The translations under genes and the position numbers were made by a program. The notes beneath the pieces were generated by a model, which saw only the letters and a list, made by a program, of their open reading frames with translations, did no database searches and was not told the origin of the DNA. Of a stretch of DNA of 64,000 nt, positions 53,430-62,580 are shown piece after piece. The DNA is from an uncultured Ruegeria sp. (GTDB lineage Bacteria > Pseudomonadota > Alphaproteobacteria > Rhodobacterales > Rhodobacteraceae), in assembly GCF_947504215.1 (NCBI RefSeq), contig NZ_CANNGO010000001.1:1-64000 (forward strand), read 5' to 3'. The stretch's first letter is position 1. Every line of letters begins with the position of its first letter.

Positions 53430-54467
53430 ATGACCGATAGCATCACGATCCGCCGCCCCGACGACTGGCATCTGCACTTGCGCGATGGCGCTATGCTGCA
53501 GGCTGTCCTGCCCGAAACCGCGCGCCACTTTGCACGCGCGATCATCATGCCCAATCTTGTGCCCCCTGTCGTGACAGGCACACAAGCTGCCGCGTATCGG
53601 GAGCGTATACTGGCGGCACTTCCGGACGGCATGACATTTGAACCGCTGATGACCCTATATCTGACCGAAGATACAGATCCCACTGACGTCGAAGCTGCAC
53701 ATGCCAAGGATTTGATAAGTGCGATCAAACTGTATCCTGCCGGCGCGACAACAAACTCGGCCTCGGGCGTGCGGGATTTCGACAAAGTGCGCCCGGTGCT
53801 TGAGAAGATGGCCGAAATCGGCCTGCCCCTTTGTGTGCATGGCGAGGTCACAGATGCTGAGATCGACATTTTTGACCGCGAAGCGGTATTCATTGATCGT
53901 GTCCTGGACCCGATCCGCAAGTCGACGCCTGGCCTGCGAGTGGTCATGGAACACATTACGACCAAGGACGGTGTAGACTACGTCAAAGCCAATGATACCG
54001 ATCTGGGCGCAACAATTACCGCGCACCACCTGATCATCAATCGCAACCACATTCTGGTTGGCGGGATCAAGCCGCATTACTACTGCCTGCCCGTTGCCAA
54101 ACGCGAAGAGCACCGATTGGCGTTGCTCGCCGCGGCGACATCGGGCGATAGTCGATATTTTCTGGGCACCGACAGTGCACCTCATACCGATGACAATAAA
54201 GAAATGGCCTGCGGATGTGCCGGGTGCTTCACCGCGACCAATACCATGTCCTTGTTGGCGGAGATGTTCGAGCGTGAAGGCGCGTTGGACAAGTTAGAAG
54301 GGTTTGCGTCGCTTAATGGGCCAGCTTTTTACCGGTTACCCGCAAACGCAGACACGCTGACCCTAACCAAGGGCGGCCCGGTGGATTACCCGGCCAAAAT
54401 CGAAACAGCTGACGGACCGGTAACCGTTTTTGATCCGGGCTTTCCTTTGCATTGGCGCGTCGATTAA
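53430..54467 (+). CDS. pyrC: Dihydroorotase
   Basis: Catalyses ring closure of N-carbamoyl-aspartate to dihydroorotate in pyrimidine synthesis. The 345-residue type II enzyme has the metal motif [10 protein letters not shown], the carbamylated-lysine region [20 protein letters not shown] and the catalytic aspartate in FLGTDSAPH. The start [14 protein letters not shown] fits the family; the frame extends 26 codons upstream. It converges with mmgE, with 4 nt of overlap at the stops. Confidence 0.96.
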   Translation: MTDSITIRRPDDWHLHLRDGAMLQAVLPETARHFARAIIMPNLVPPVVTGTQAAAYRERILAALPDGMTFEPLMTLYLTEDTDPTDVEAAHAKDLISAIKLYPAGATTNSASGVRDFDKVRPVLEKMAEIGLPLCVHGEVTDAEIDIFDREAVFIDRVLDPIRKSTPGLRVVMEHITTKDGVDYVKANDTDLGATITAHHLIINRNHILVGGIKPHYYCLPVAKREEHRLALLAAATSGDSRYFLGTDSAPHTDDNKEMACGCAGCFTATNTMSLLAEMFEREGALDKLEGFASLNGPAFYRLPANADTLTLTKGGPVDYPAKIETADGPVTVFDPGFPLHWRVD

Positions 54468-55765
54468 TCCGTCAGTCTTTCCGCCAGATCGCGGGCGCGT
54501 CCTCCGGTGCGCAGCATCGACCAAATCGCGTCCGCCTCGTCGCTGCCAATCAACTTGGCGGCCTTGCCGCGCACGCGGTCTTCGCGATCAACCAGCGACA
54601 CTGGTGCCAATAGGTCATGCGTCGCTTCGCGGCGAACTCCGTCACGACGCAACAGCGAAAGATGGGCTTGGGTTTCGGAAAGAGTATCGTCGGCTTCGAC
54701 TGTGATGCGATCCCCCAGGGACGTGATACGCGGATTGGCGCAGACCTTCTTGGAGTAATTGGTCGGTAAGGCTGTATCAAACCCCAAGGCTTGCATCGCG
54801 ATAACGGTGCGGTAGGAGAATTTGGCGCCCAAACCAGTTGTCGGAGCGACCTGATTGCAGACGCTCATCCATCGTGGGTGCGTTTTGATCCTAATTTCAG
54901 CCACTTCCGGCTCGGCAATGTCGAGATCCCGCGCAGCCTCAAGCGCGGCATGCAAACCGTGGCAGCAGGCGTGCAGTTTGTGACTGACGGATTCGAACAG
55001 CCACTTTTCACCTAGGCCGTCTAGTGCCGCGTCCACATCGGATGCACCTTGATGGGTGGATCCAAACCCGTATTGACCTTCTAAAGCACCAGCATTTGCC
55101 TCAAAACCGCGTTGTACCAGAAGGGCAGCCTCGACCCCGGCAGAGGACGCAAGTCCCGCATTATATGGTTTGCCCATGGTCCCGAACTGCGTTTTCAATC
55201 CTGCTGCACGTGTTGCCGTCAGTCCCAGGACGTTCTGCATCTGCTTCTCATCGAACCCAAACACCCGCCCAACCGCAACAGCCGCGCCAAAAGCACCGGC
55301 CGTCGCAGTTTGATGGAACCCGACCTGATAGTGTCCACGTCCAAGCCACAGCCCAATTCGGATTGAGGTTTCCATCCCGATCAAAGCGGCTTCGAGAAGG
55401 TCCACCAATATGCGGTCATCCCATTCCGTAACCGCCAGCGCTGCGGGCAAAACAGCCACTGAAGGATGGCCGATATGGGCGAAATGCGTGTCGTCATAAT
55501 CCAACGCGTGCGAAACAGTACCGTTAACTAAAGCCGCTGCCCGTAGCGGGGCAGCACCGCCGCCAAAAAGATGCGCCTGGGCTGCGCCTTCTTCACCCAT
55601 AACCAAATCCCGAACAGTGCTTGAGACGGGTTCGGCCGCACCCGCACGCCCTACAGCGATCCAGTCAAGCGCTGACAAGGAGGTAACAATACGCGCCTGG
55701 GCGGATGTCGTTACAGGACCGGCAGCAAAGGCTGCCAAAGATGTGGTCAGATCACGCATGCGCAC
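54464..55765 (-). CDS. MmgE/PrpD family protein
   Basis: A 433-residue member of the 2-methylcitrate dehydratase (MmgE/PrpD) family, with [47 protein letters not shown] and [19 protein letters not shown]. It probably catalyses dehydration or epimerisation of a hydroxy acid. The family includes both 2-methylcitrate dehydratase and aconitate or iminodisuccinate-type enzymes. No prpBC neighbours are present, so its exact substrate is open. Confidence 0.9.
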   Translation of the reverse strand: MRMRDLTTSLAAFAAGPVTTSAQARIVTSLSALDWIAVGRAGAAEPVSSTVRDLVMGEEGAAQAHLFGGGAAPLRAAALVNGTVSHALDYDDTHFAHIGHPSVAVLPAALAVTEWDDRILVDLLEAALIGMETSIRIGLWLGRGHYQVGFHQTATAGAFGAAVAVGRVFGFDEKQMQNVLGLTATRAAGLKTQFGTMGKPYNAGLASSAGVEAALLVQRGFEANAGALEGQYGFGSTHQGASDVDAALDGLGEKWLFESVSHKLHACCHGLHAALEAARDLDIAEPEVAEIRIKTHPRWMSVCNQVAPTTGLGAKFSYRTVIAMQALGFDTALPTNYSKKVCANPRITSLGDRITVEADDTLSETQAHLSLLRRDGVRREATHDLLAPVSLVDREDRVRGKAAKLIGSDEADAIWSMLRTGGRARDLAERLTD

Positions 55766-55796
55766 AGTCTAACGTGCGCGAAACATTGGTAAAGGC

Positions 55797-56243
55797 TTAG
55801 CTATAGAGTTCTTTGGCGCGGGCTTCGAACGCACGAACGATCCGCTGCATGGCTTCGTTGAAGACAACACCGATAATGCCTTGCAGGATGGCGTTTTTGA
55901 ATTCGAAATCGACGTGGAACGAGATGTCACAGCCACCATCCGCTGCATCCGCGAACTGCCAGTCGGATTTCATGTATTTGAATGGGCCATCCAGATATTC
56001 AGTGTCGATTCTCTTTTGATCACCAAACAACGTAACCCGGCTGCCAAATCGTTCGCGAAACACTTTGAACGAAATGACCAGATCGGCCTCCAGCACATGG
56101 GACTCGCCGACTTCGTAGGTCTTCCGGATGCGCGCCGCAGCGCACCAGGGTAGAAACTCGGGGTATTTGGCCACGTCTGCGACCAGATCATACATCTGCT
56201 GAGAGGTATAAGGTAGGTGACGTGTTTCCGAATGGATAGGCAT
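55797..56243 (-). CDS. COQ10/RatA-type START-domain protein
   Basis: A 148-residue polyketide-cyclase/START domain protein ([51 protein letters not shown]). Alphaproteobacterial members resemble yeast Coq10, which binds ubiquinone and aids respiratory function; E. coli homologue RatA was named as a ribosome-assembly toxin. Without context either label is possible, though a quinone role is more likely here. The start [13 protein letters not shown] is used. It diverges from hpt. Confidence 0.88.
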   Translation of the reverse strand: MPIHSETRHLPYTSQQMYDLVADVAKYPEFLPWCAAARIRKTYEVGESHVLEADLVISFKVFRERFGSRVTLFGDQKRIDTEYLDGPFKYMKSDWQFADAADGGCDISFHVDFEFKNAILQGIIGVVFNEAMQRIVRAFEARAKELYS

Positions 56244-56315
56244 GGCGTCCGGTATTTTCAGATGACAATGGCGCGTCATGTCGTATGTTGCGCGCCAAAG
56301 ATCAAGGGGGCTGGG

Positions 56316-56858
56316 ATGAGTGACCGCGCATATGTGATAGATGAGATGATCTCGGCCAAGGCGATTGCCGCCCGGATTGAGGAGCTTTGCCGCGAAATAA
56401 CGGATGAGTTTGGAGACACAGACAAGCTTGTTGTTGTCGGCCTTTTGCGCGGCAGTTTTGTCTTCATTGCCGATCTTGTGCGCGAACTGGACCTGCCGAT
56501 CGAGGTGGACTTCCTTGAAGCTTCATCTTACGGCGACTCGATGGAGAGCAGCAGAGAGGTGCGTATTCTCAAGGACTTGAGAGGCGCAATTGAAGGGCGT
56601 GATGTGCTGGTGGTCGAAGATATTGTAGACACAGGCCACACCCTCAACCACGTCACGAATCTGTTGATCAGCCGCAGTCCGAAACGTCTGAAATCCATCG
56701 CACTTCTGGACAAACCCAGCCGACGAGAGGTTGATTTCCGCTCTGATTGGATCGGATTTGAAATCCCGGATGAATTTGTCGTGGGCTACGGGATCGACTA
56801 CGCTCAGCGTAACCGCAACCTGCCCTTCATCGGCAAGGTCAGATTCACCGAGGCATAG
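56316..56858 (+). CDS. hpt: Hypoxanthine phosphoribosyltransferase
   Basis: Salvages hypoxanthine or guanine to IMP or GMP with PRPP. The 180-residue enzyme has [19 protein letters not shown], the flexible-loop segment SSYGDSMES and the PRPP motif [19 protein letters not shown] 5 nt upstream of ATG 56316 supports this start; the frame extends about 33 codons further. It is immediately followed by a small membrane-protein gene. Confidence 0.95.
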   Translation: MSDRAYVIDEMISAKAIAARIEELCREITDEFGDTDKLVVVGLLRGSFVFIADLVRELDLPIEVDFLEASSYGDSMESSREVRILKDLRGAIEGRDVLVVEDIVDTGHTLNHVTNLLISRSPKRLKSIALLDKPSRREVDFRSDWIGFEIPDEFVVGYGIDYAQRNRNLPFIGKVRFTEA

Positions 56859-57032
56859 ATGAACCCGCGCCACTTCCTGCGCATGTCCCAATGGGCCAGA
56901 AACCCGCCGTCGAAACGACGAGTACAACTTGTATTCGGGATCATTCTGCTGTGCTTGCTAGTTTACGGGGTCGAATACATGGGCTGGTGGCCCGATTGGG
57001 CCATGGGTGAATGGACACGCGCCCCGCGCTGA
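56859..57032 (+). CDS. 57-residue single-span membrane protein
   Basis: Starts with ATG on the base right after the hpt stop. The product begins MNPRHFLRMSQWARNPPSKR, a basic N-terminus, followed by a hydrophobic span (VQLVFGIILLCLLVYGVEYM) and a tryptophan-rich tail (GWWPDWAMGEW). A small cotranscribed membrane protein fits. I think similar short proteins follow hpt in other Rhodobacterales, but have not checked this. Function unknown. Confidence 0.7.
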   Translation: MNPRHFLRMSQWARNPPSKRRVQLVFGIILLCLLVYGVEYMGWWPDWAMGEWTRAPR

Positions 57033-57037
57033 TCCGA

Positions 57038-58180
57038 CTACCCCAGTATGCGACGGATCACGGCCAGAAATACCCCTGTGCCGATTGGAATGAGCGCGTC
57101 CGGAAAATCATAGTCCGGGTTGTGGAGCTGCGGGTGATCCGACCCCGAACCCAGCCAAAACATAGCCGTTTTTGCATTTTCGCCGAATTGCCCGAAGTCT
57201 TCCGAGAATCTTTGCGGTTCGTTCACAAGACGAACCGGTACATTTCGTTCCACGCACGCCTGATTCAGAAAGTTTACGGCGTCGGTATGATTTGCGCAGG
57301 CTTCAAAGACGTCATCATAGGTGACTTCTGAGCTCACACCTTCAGCCTGCGATGTCTTTGCAACCAACGCCTCTGCTTCGGCAATCAGCTCTGCCATACG
57401 CGTGTCCCTGACCGTGCGCAGGGTCACCCACAGTTCCGCTCGTCCGGGTGCGACGCCAAATGTCTGTTCCCCAAGGCTTGCATGGGTCACGGTGGTCAGC
57501 GCGTAGTTTTGATCCAGCGGCCCTCCCTGCCCCAGTTTTGTCAGAGCAGGCATAAGCTTCGACAGTGCAGCAGCCGGAGAAATCCCGTCCTGCGGCGCAG
57601 CGGCATGCGAAGTTTTGCCCGTCAAAACAATCCGCATCCCACGTGACGCGCAATTGGCGGGCCCATCACAGATTTCAACGATGCCAAGATCCAGCCCCGG
57701 CAGGTTGTGCAGGGCAAAAACATAGTCGGGGGCAATGTCTGAAAACCGAGGGTCACTGCGAACCGCAGCGGCGCCTTTGCCGGTCTCTTCCGATGGCTGG
57801 AAGATCAAAACCACGCGGCCTGTTTGTGGGCGTGCAATACCCAAAGCCTCAGCCGCGCCCACTACCATCGCCATATGCCCATCATGGCCGCACAGATGGC
57901 CCTTTCCAGGAATACACGATGTGTAAGGAAAATCGGATTCTTCTTGAATTGGCAACGCGTCCAACTCGCAACGAATTCCGATACCGGGTCCGTCTATGCC
58001 ACTATCAAACACGGCCACAACGCCATGCCCGCCTAGCCCCGTCAGGACCAAATCAGCGCCCGCGTTCCGCATCAACTCAGCGATCCGCTCGGCTGTTTTT
58101 TGTTCCTGACCGGACACTTCAGGGGATTGGTGCAGCTCTCGGCGCAGGGCCGTAAGGCGCTTGACAGTTTCCGGCGTCAC
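57038..58180 (-). CDS. M20 family amidohydrolase (hippurate-hydrolase-like)
   Basis: A 380-residue M20D metallopeptidase-family enzyme: [20 protein letters not shown] (metal His/Asp), [17 protein letters not shown] with catalytic glutamate, and a dimerisation domain inside. Such enzymes hydrolyse N-acyl amino acids, hippurate or IAA conjugates. It overlaps the lipA stop by 4 nt and so is likely cotranscribed with lipA, though no functional link is obvious. Confidence 0.92.
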   Translation of the reverse strand: MTPETVKRLTALRRELHQSPEVSGQEQKTAERIAELMRNAGADLVLTGLGGHGVVAVFDSGIDGPGIGIRCELDALPIQEESDFPYTSCIPGKGHLCGHDGHMAMVVGAAEALGIARPQTGRVVLIFQPSEETGKGAAAVRSDPRFSDIAPDYVFALHNLPGLDLGIVEICDGPANCASRGMRIVLTGKTSHAAAPQDGISPAAALSKLMPALTKLGQGGPLDQNYALTTVTHASLGEQTFGVAPGRAELWVTLRTVRDTRMAELIAEAEALVAKTSQAEGVSSEVTYDDVFEACANHTDAVNFLNQACVERNVPVRLVNEPQRFSEDFGQFGENAKTAMFWLGSGSDHPQLHNPDYDFPDALIPIGTGVFLAVIRRILG

Positions 58181-59127
58181 GCTTGTCCCAGTTTTGCCTG
58201 CCGTGCGGCCCGCAAACGGGCGAAATCATCGCCCGCGTGATATGAGGACCGGGTCAATGGTGTCGCCGATACCATCAGGAACCCTTTGCCATAGGCTGCT
58301 TTTTCGTACGATGCGAACTCTTCCGGTGTGACAAAGCGGTCCACCCCGTGATGCTTGGGCGTTGGCTGCAAATACTGGCCGATGGTCAGAAAATCGACAT
58401 CAGCCGCACGCATGTCGTCCATCACCTGTCGTACCTGCTGTTCGGTCTCACCCAAACCAACCATGATGCCGGATTTGGTGAAGATCGACGGGTCCAGCTC
58501 CTTGACCCTTTGCAGCAGACGCAGCGAATGGAAATAGCGCGCGCCGGGTCGCACCTCGAGATATAGCCCCGGCACGGTTTCAAGATTATGGTTGAATACA
58601 TCGGGCTTGGCTTCGACCACGGTCTCCAGAACCTTGGCGTCGCATTTTAGAAAATCGGGCGTCAGAATCTCGATCGTCGTTTTCGGAGACCGATGCCGTA
58701 TGGCACGAATGGTCTGGCCAAAATGTTCCGCACCACCATCCTTGAGATCATCCCGATCGACCGAGGTAATCACAACGTGGTTCAAGCCCAGCTTTTCGAC
58801 GGCATGAGCCACGCGCCCCGGTTCGAACACATCCAACGCATCCGGACGACCTGTTGCGATGTTGCAGAAGGTGCAACCGCGCGTACAGATTTCGCCCATG
58901 ATCATCATAGTCGCGTGACCCTGGCTCCAACACTCTCCGACATTGGGGCAGCCGGCTTCCTCGCACACCGTGACAAGGTTATTGTCGCGCATTATACGGC
59001 GGGTATCGGCATAGCCTTTACCACCGGGGGCTTTGACGCGAATCCAGCTGGGTTTCTTAGGCTGTGAGTTATCCGGACGATGGGCTTTTTCCGGGTGACG
59101 TTGTTCGGGGATCTTCAGATCGCGCAC
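58177..59127 (-). CDS. lipA: Lipoyl synthase
   Basis: A radical-SAM enzyme that inserts two sulfur atoms into protein-bound octanoyl groups. The 316-residue product has the auxiliary cluster [12 protein letters not shown], the radical-[16 protein letters not shown] and the C-terminal [10 protein letters not shown] serine ligand. It lies upstream of the M20 hydrolase with a 4-nt overlap. About 260 nt separate it from the peroxiredoxin gene; that spacer holds both divergent promoters and no other feature I can see. Confidence 0.97.
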   Translation of the reverse strand: MRDLKIPEQRHPEKAHRPDNSQPKKPSWIRVKAPGGKGYADTRRIMRDNNLVTVCEEAGCPNVGECWSQGHATMMIMGEICTRGCTFCNIATGRPDALDVFEPGRVAHAVEKLGLNHVVITSVDRDDLKDGGAEHFGQTIRAIRHRSPKTTIEILTPDFLKCDAKVLETVVEAKPDVFNHNLETVPGLYLEVRPGARYFHSLRLLQRVKELDPSIFTKSGIMVGLGETEQQVRQVMDDMRAADVDFLTIGQYLQPTPKHHGVDRFVTPEEFASYEKAAYGKGFLMVSATPLTRSSYHAGDDFARLRAARQAKLGQA

Positions 59128-59389
59128 GGGCAGTTTTCCTGACTTTGGGTCAACTTTGTGTACCTATAACATAAACCAGTCGTTGTGATTACACCAGCAG
59201 CGCATATCCGCTATGCAATCGTACTTTGCGCTTGCAGAAAACCTCTGACTACGAGGGTATTTATTCATATTTTTCAGCCAGTAATGAACGTATCCACAAA
59301 TTTGCAAATGCGGCATTTCATCAATTGAAGGCAGTTTCGAACTGAACTAGGTCTCGGTCTAAACACATGTGAATCACAGGAGATTGAAC

Positions 59390-59938
59390 ATGAAATCCGG
59401 TGCCAAACTGCCCGATGTAACCTTTCATACCCGCGTTCGCGACATCTCGCTCGAAGGGCCCAATCCGTTTCGCTGGGAAGACATGACAACAGCAGATTTC
59501 TTTGCCGGCAAGCGTGTGATCCTGTTCTCGTTGCCCGGTGCGTTTACGCCAACATGTTCGACCTATCAATTGCCGGGATTTGAAAACGGGCACGCTGATT
59601 TTACGGCCAAGGGAATTGATGAGATCTACTGTATGTCCGTGAATGACAGTTTCGTCATGAACAAATGGGCAAAGGACCAAGGCTTGGAAAAGGTCAAGGT
59701 CATTCCCGATGGATCTGGTGAATTTACTCGCAAGATGGGGATGCTGGTCGACAAGGACAACCTTGGGTTCGGCATGCGGTCTTGGCGCTATGCAGCCATC
59801 ATCAATGACGGTGTTGTTGAAGCGTGGTTTGAAGAGCCTGGTCTAATGGACAACTGCCCGGACGATCCATACGGCGCTTCATCCCCCGAAAACCTGATGG
59901 CACATCTGGAACGAGCCGCTGAACCAGCGCTGACTTAA
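59390..59938 (+). CDS. Prx5-type peroxiredoxin
   Basis: A 182-residue peroxiredoxin of the Prx5/PMP20 group: the peroxidatic Cys motif PGAFTPTCSTYQLPG, then MSVNDSFVMNKWAKD and a conserved RSWRYAAIINDGVVE. It reduces hydrogen peroxide and alkyl hydroperoxides, likely using glutathione or a glutaredoxin. ATG 59390 has AGGAG upstream. It converges with oxyR, and both may serve peroxide defence. Confidence 0.94.
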   Translation: MKSGAKLPDVTFHTRVRDISLEGPNPFRWEDMTTADFFAGKRVILFSLPGAFTPTCSTYQLPGFENGHADFTAKGIDEIYCMSVNDSFVMNKWAKDQGLEKVKVIPDGSGEFTRKMGMLVDKDNLGFGMRSWRYAAIINDGVVEAWFEEPGLMDNCPDDPYGASSPENLMAHLERAAEPALT

Positions 59939-59960
59939 GCAAAGACAACATGTTGATTTC

Positions 59961-59985
59961 AGGCCCGCTCTTGGCGGGCCTTCTT
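59961..59985 (+). terminator. Terminator of peroxiredoxin gene
   Basis: AGGCCCGC-TCTTG-GCGGGCCT followed by TCTT forms an 8-bp stem 22 nt past the stop codon, in the spacer with convergent oxyR. Confidence 0.8.
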
Positions 59986-60907
59986 ATGCGCGCGTGGCTG
60001 ATACGATCTTTTCGCCCACATCCTGAATGACCTGCGCCAGTCGACCTGACCAATCCTCCTCAGACGTTGAATTGCGCAGCACCAACCCTACTGTGCGGGC
60101 CGGCTGCGGAGCGCCGAAGCGCAGCAGTTTCAAACCGGACACAGCCTCGGTTTCCGAGCGCGCGGCCAGTTCCGGCATCAACGTCAGGCCAAACCCTTCG
60201 GCGACAAGGCGCGACAGAGTCGCCAACGACGATGCCCCCATGTTGATCTGCCCACTACCGCGGTCCTGACCACAGACCTCCAGCGCTTGATCCGTCAAGC
60301 AATGCCCGTCTTCCAACAGCATCAATTGCGCCGCCTTTAGATCCAGGGGCCGCAACATCTCAGGGCTCGTGGTCACCCTTTCTAACCGCGCCGCACTTCC
60401 AGCTAGCAAAAACTGGTCCTGAAACAACGGAATCTCTTGAAACTCACGTCCACCTGCTGGCAATGCCAGAACTGCGGCGTCAATATCGCCACTGCGCAAA
60501 AGCGCCAGCAAACGGTCGGTCCGTGCCTCTCGAATCTGCACTCTGAGCGAGACGTCACCGGCCCGCAATCCCGCCAAAACACCGGGAAGCAGATAGGGCG
60601 CTATCGTTGGAATGATTCCGATCGAAAGCGATCGATGCCCGCCGGAATGGTCCCGGGCAAACTGATCCAACCGATCCGCAGCACCCAGAACCTGGCGCGC
60701 ATGATCCAGCACATCGCGCCCCAGTGGGGTCAGCAAGATGTCCCTTGCCTGACGTTCAAACAGAATACCACCCAGAGTTTCCTCTAACGCTTTGATCTGC
60801 ACAGATAGCGCTGGCTGTGATACATTACATAGCTGAGCCGCTCGACCAAAATTTCGTTGTTCGGCAACGGCTTGAAAGTACTGGAGCTGTCTTAGTGTGA
60901 AACCCAT
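59984..60907 (-). CDS. oxyR: OxyR hydrogen-peroxide-responsive LysR regulator
   Basis: A 307-residue LysR-type regulator with helix-turn-helix (RAAQLCNVSQPALSVQIKAL) and a LysR substrate domain. The segment LLEDGHCLTDQALEVC carries Cys203 and Cys212, matching the redox cysteine pair (Cys199/Cys208) of E. coli OxyR in sequence and spacing. It should oxidise in peroxide stress and activate detoxification genes, with the adjacent peroxiredoxin a plausible target. Confidence 0.93.
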   Translation of the reverse strand: MGFTLRQLQYFQAVAEQRNFGRAAQLCNVSQPALSVQIKALEETLGGILFERQARDILLTPLGRDVLDHARQVLGAADRLDQFARDHSGGHRSLSIGIIPTIAPYLLPGVLAGLRAGDVSLRVQIREARTDRLLALLRSGDIDAAVLALPAGGREFQEIPLFQDQFLLAGSAARLERVTTSPEMLRPLDLKAAQLMLLEDGHCLTDQALEVCGQDRGSGQINMGASSLATLSRLVAEGFGLTLMPELAARSETEAVSGLKLLRFGAPQPARTVGLVLRNSTSEEDWSGRLAQVIQDVGEKIVSATRA

Positions 60908-60957
60908 AATCCCTGATTATCAATCCAGCGCAAATTCGCAAGCGATCCAAATGGATT

Positions 60958-62046
60958 TCACCCGATCATGCAATCACGCTCGGCTTGATCCTCGTAGTGG
61001 CGCTTGAGACGTTGCAGTGCGATACGAAGCACGATTTTTCCGGATCTCGCAGACCATCCCATTCGCTTTTCTGCCAGCTCCAACCCTTCGAGATAACAGC
61101 AACACCTGAGGGCAACATCACTCAGACCCGGACCAAGATCACACAAGGCACGCGCGACCCGATCCCTTGCATCAGATGACCCTTGCCTGCCGTGAGAGGC
61201 ACTGTCAAAGCTTCCTCGGGTACCCCCTGTCAGAAAGCTGTCCCAGTTTTGTGCGACCTGCGGGCCAATTTGCGCCAGCTCAAAATCTTCACGAAGACGT
61301 TCGCCAGCGCTGACCAAAGCCTCATCCAGAAAAGGTTTTCCATCGCGATCCCGGCGGCGAGACAAGGCGATCAGCGGGCTTTCAGCCGCACTGTAGCGCA
61401 TGCGCCGGACACGGTCAGGTTGCGCACCCGACGTGTTCGCCTGAAATGGGCTTTGCACCTCGGCCATTCCGAATTCATTGCGCGCGCGCGCCTTGTTCTC
61501 TGCCTCGGCCACCAACAGACTCAACGCGGTTCGACCAGACGTTGATATGCGATATCGGGATATCCGCCCGGGATTGTCGCAGGAAATCCAATCCTTCAAT
61601 GCCAGAGCCTGCGCAATCTTGCATTCTACAACGGCCGTTCTTGTCGCCCCCGCCTCACCGGTGTCGCGTACAACCACGGCCTTGTCCATATCCTCGGCCA
61701 CCGCAAGAACCGACCCGGTTTCACACAAGCGTCGGAGAATACGCAAAGCCTCGCGTTCGAATTCTTCTTCTTCCCTGGTTTCGTTGATCTGGGGGGAAAG
61801 TGCGCGCCGGTCATTTGCCACAGAAAAATGCGTCTCGGCCAGCGATTGCAAGGCGGCATCTACCAACGGATCGTCTCGCCGCGTTTCAATACGACGGATT
61901 TGCCTGAGGATGGTTGATGCATGGCACCCTGCCGACCTCGCAATATCTCTAATAGACCGACCGGTTTCGGTATGAGCAAGGTATCTTTGTGCCCCTTCTG
62001 GTACCCATGCCGGAACGGCTAAAGCCACGTTGTTTTCCATAATCAT
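60958..62046 (-). CDS. DUF6456 helix-turn-helix protein
   Basis: A 362-residue Rhodobacterales protein. The N-terminus has a helix-turn-helix (GRSIRDIARSAGCHASTILRQIRRIE); the centre and C-terminus carry the DUF6456 region (KPFLDEALVSAGERLREDFE; RVARALCDLGPGLSDVALRCCCYLEGLELAEKRMGWSARSGKIVLRIALQRL, quoted by position near residues 240-350). It likely binds DNA. Function unknown. A GAGGG precedes the first ATG. It is divergent from the DUF6477 gene with a CtrA-like box between, so both may be cell-cycle or motility-linked. Confidence 0.85.
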   Translation of the reverse strand: MIMENNVALAVPAWVPEGAQRYLAHTETGRSIRDIARSAGCHASTILRQIRRIETRRDDPLVDAALQSLAETHFSVANDRRALSPQINETREEEEFEREALRILRRLCETGSVLAVAEDMDKAVVVRDTGEAGATRTAVVECKIAQALALKDWISCDNPGRISRYRISTSGRTALSLLVAEAENKARARNEFGMAEVQSPFQANTSGAQPDRVRRMRYSAAESPLIALSRRRDRDGKPFLDEALVSAGERLREDFELAQIGPQVAQNWDSFLTGGTRGSFDSASHGRQGSSDARDRVARALCDLGPGLSDVALRCCCYLEGLELAEKRMGWSARSGKIVLRIALQRLKRHYEDQAERDCMIG

Positions 62047-62125
62047 TTACCCTCGTCGACAAAACAGACTGCCACTTTTCGCCCTCAGAGTTTGAGTTAA
62101 CCAAATCTAACTAGAGATTCTTTCG

Positions 62126-62140
62126 TTACTCGTTCGTTAA
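62126..62140 (+). promoter_or_regulatory. Candidate CtrA-binding box
   Basis: TTAC-TCGTTCG-TTAA matches the CtrA consensus TTAA-N7-TTAA at 7 of 8 bases. A weaker TTAA-CCAAATC-TAAC lies at 62097-62111, and GANTC methylation sites lie at 62116-62120 and 62165-62169. All are in the divergent spacer between the DUF6456 and DUF6477 genes. Confidence 0.5.
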
Positions 62141-62280
62141 CCCCGATGAGCGGGAACCAGATTTGATTCAAAAAGATAAACAGTCGTGAAACCATCGTTC
62201 GGAGTGAGTTCAATCAAGGCAACGCCCGCTAAAGTTGTGTGACAAGCAAGGCGTCAAAACTTGAACAAGGGACACACGAC

Positions 62281-62580
62281 ATGCAGGACCTGATGACCAT
62301 GATCGCAACTCTCCACCGCCCGCGCCTTTTGGCCCGGGCCGCGAAATTTGGGGCGCTGGATTATAATCGGGATCGGCATTTGCAACGCATTCTGGGCTAT
62401 GGCTCACTCCCGGGAACAGGGTCGGCCCTTATGCGGTTGATGGAAATGGAGAAAGAAGTGAATGAGCAGCGAAAAGAAGAGGATGCAGCCTATTCTCTGG
62501 TCCGACATCTGGATCTTTTGATCGCGCTATTGGGCGAGGCGCAGCTGTATCAGGCCAGCCGCGCCTCGCACCTGAATTGA
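62281..62580 (+). CDS. DUF6477 small protein
   Basis: A 99-residue Rhodobacterales protein (MQDLMTMIATLHRPRLLARA; KFGALDYNRDRHL; AAYSLVRHLDLLIALLGEA). Matches the DUF6477 pattern. Function unknown. ATG 62281 fits the family and follows GGACACACGAC; a GTG/ATG earlier would add 14 non-conserved residues. It is divergent from DUF6456 and abuts the convergent mttB stop. Confidence 0.85.
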   Translation: MQDLMTMIATLHRPRLLARAAKFGALDYNRDRHLQRILGYGSLPGTGSALMRLMEMEKEVNEQRKEEDAAYSLVRHLDLLIALLGEAQLYQASRASHLN

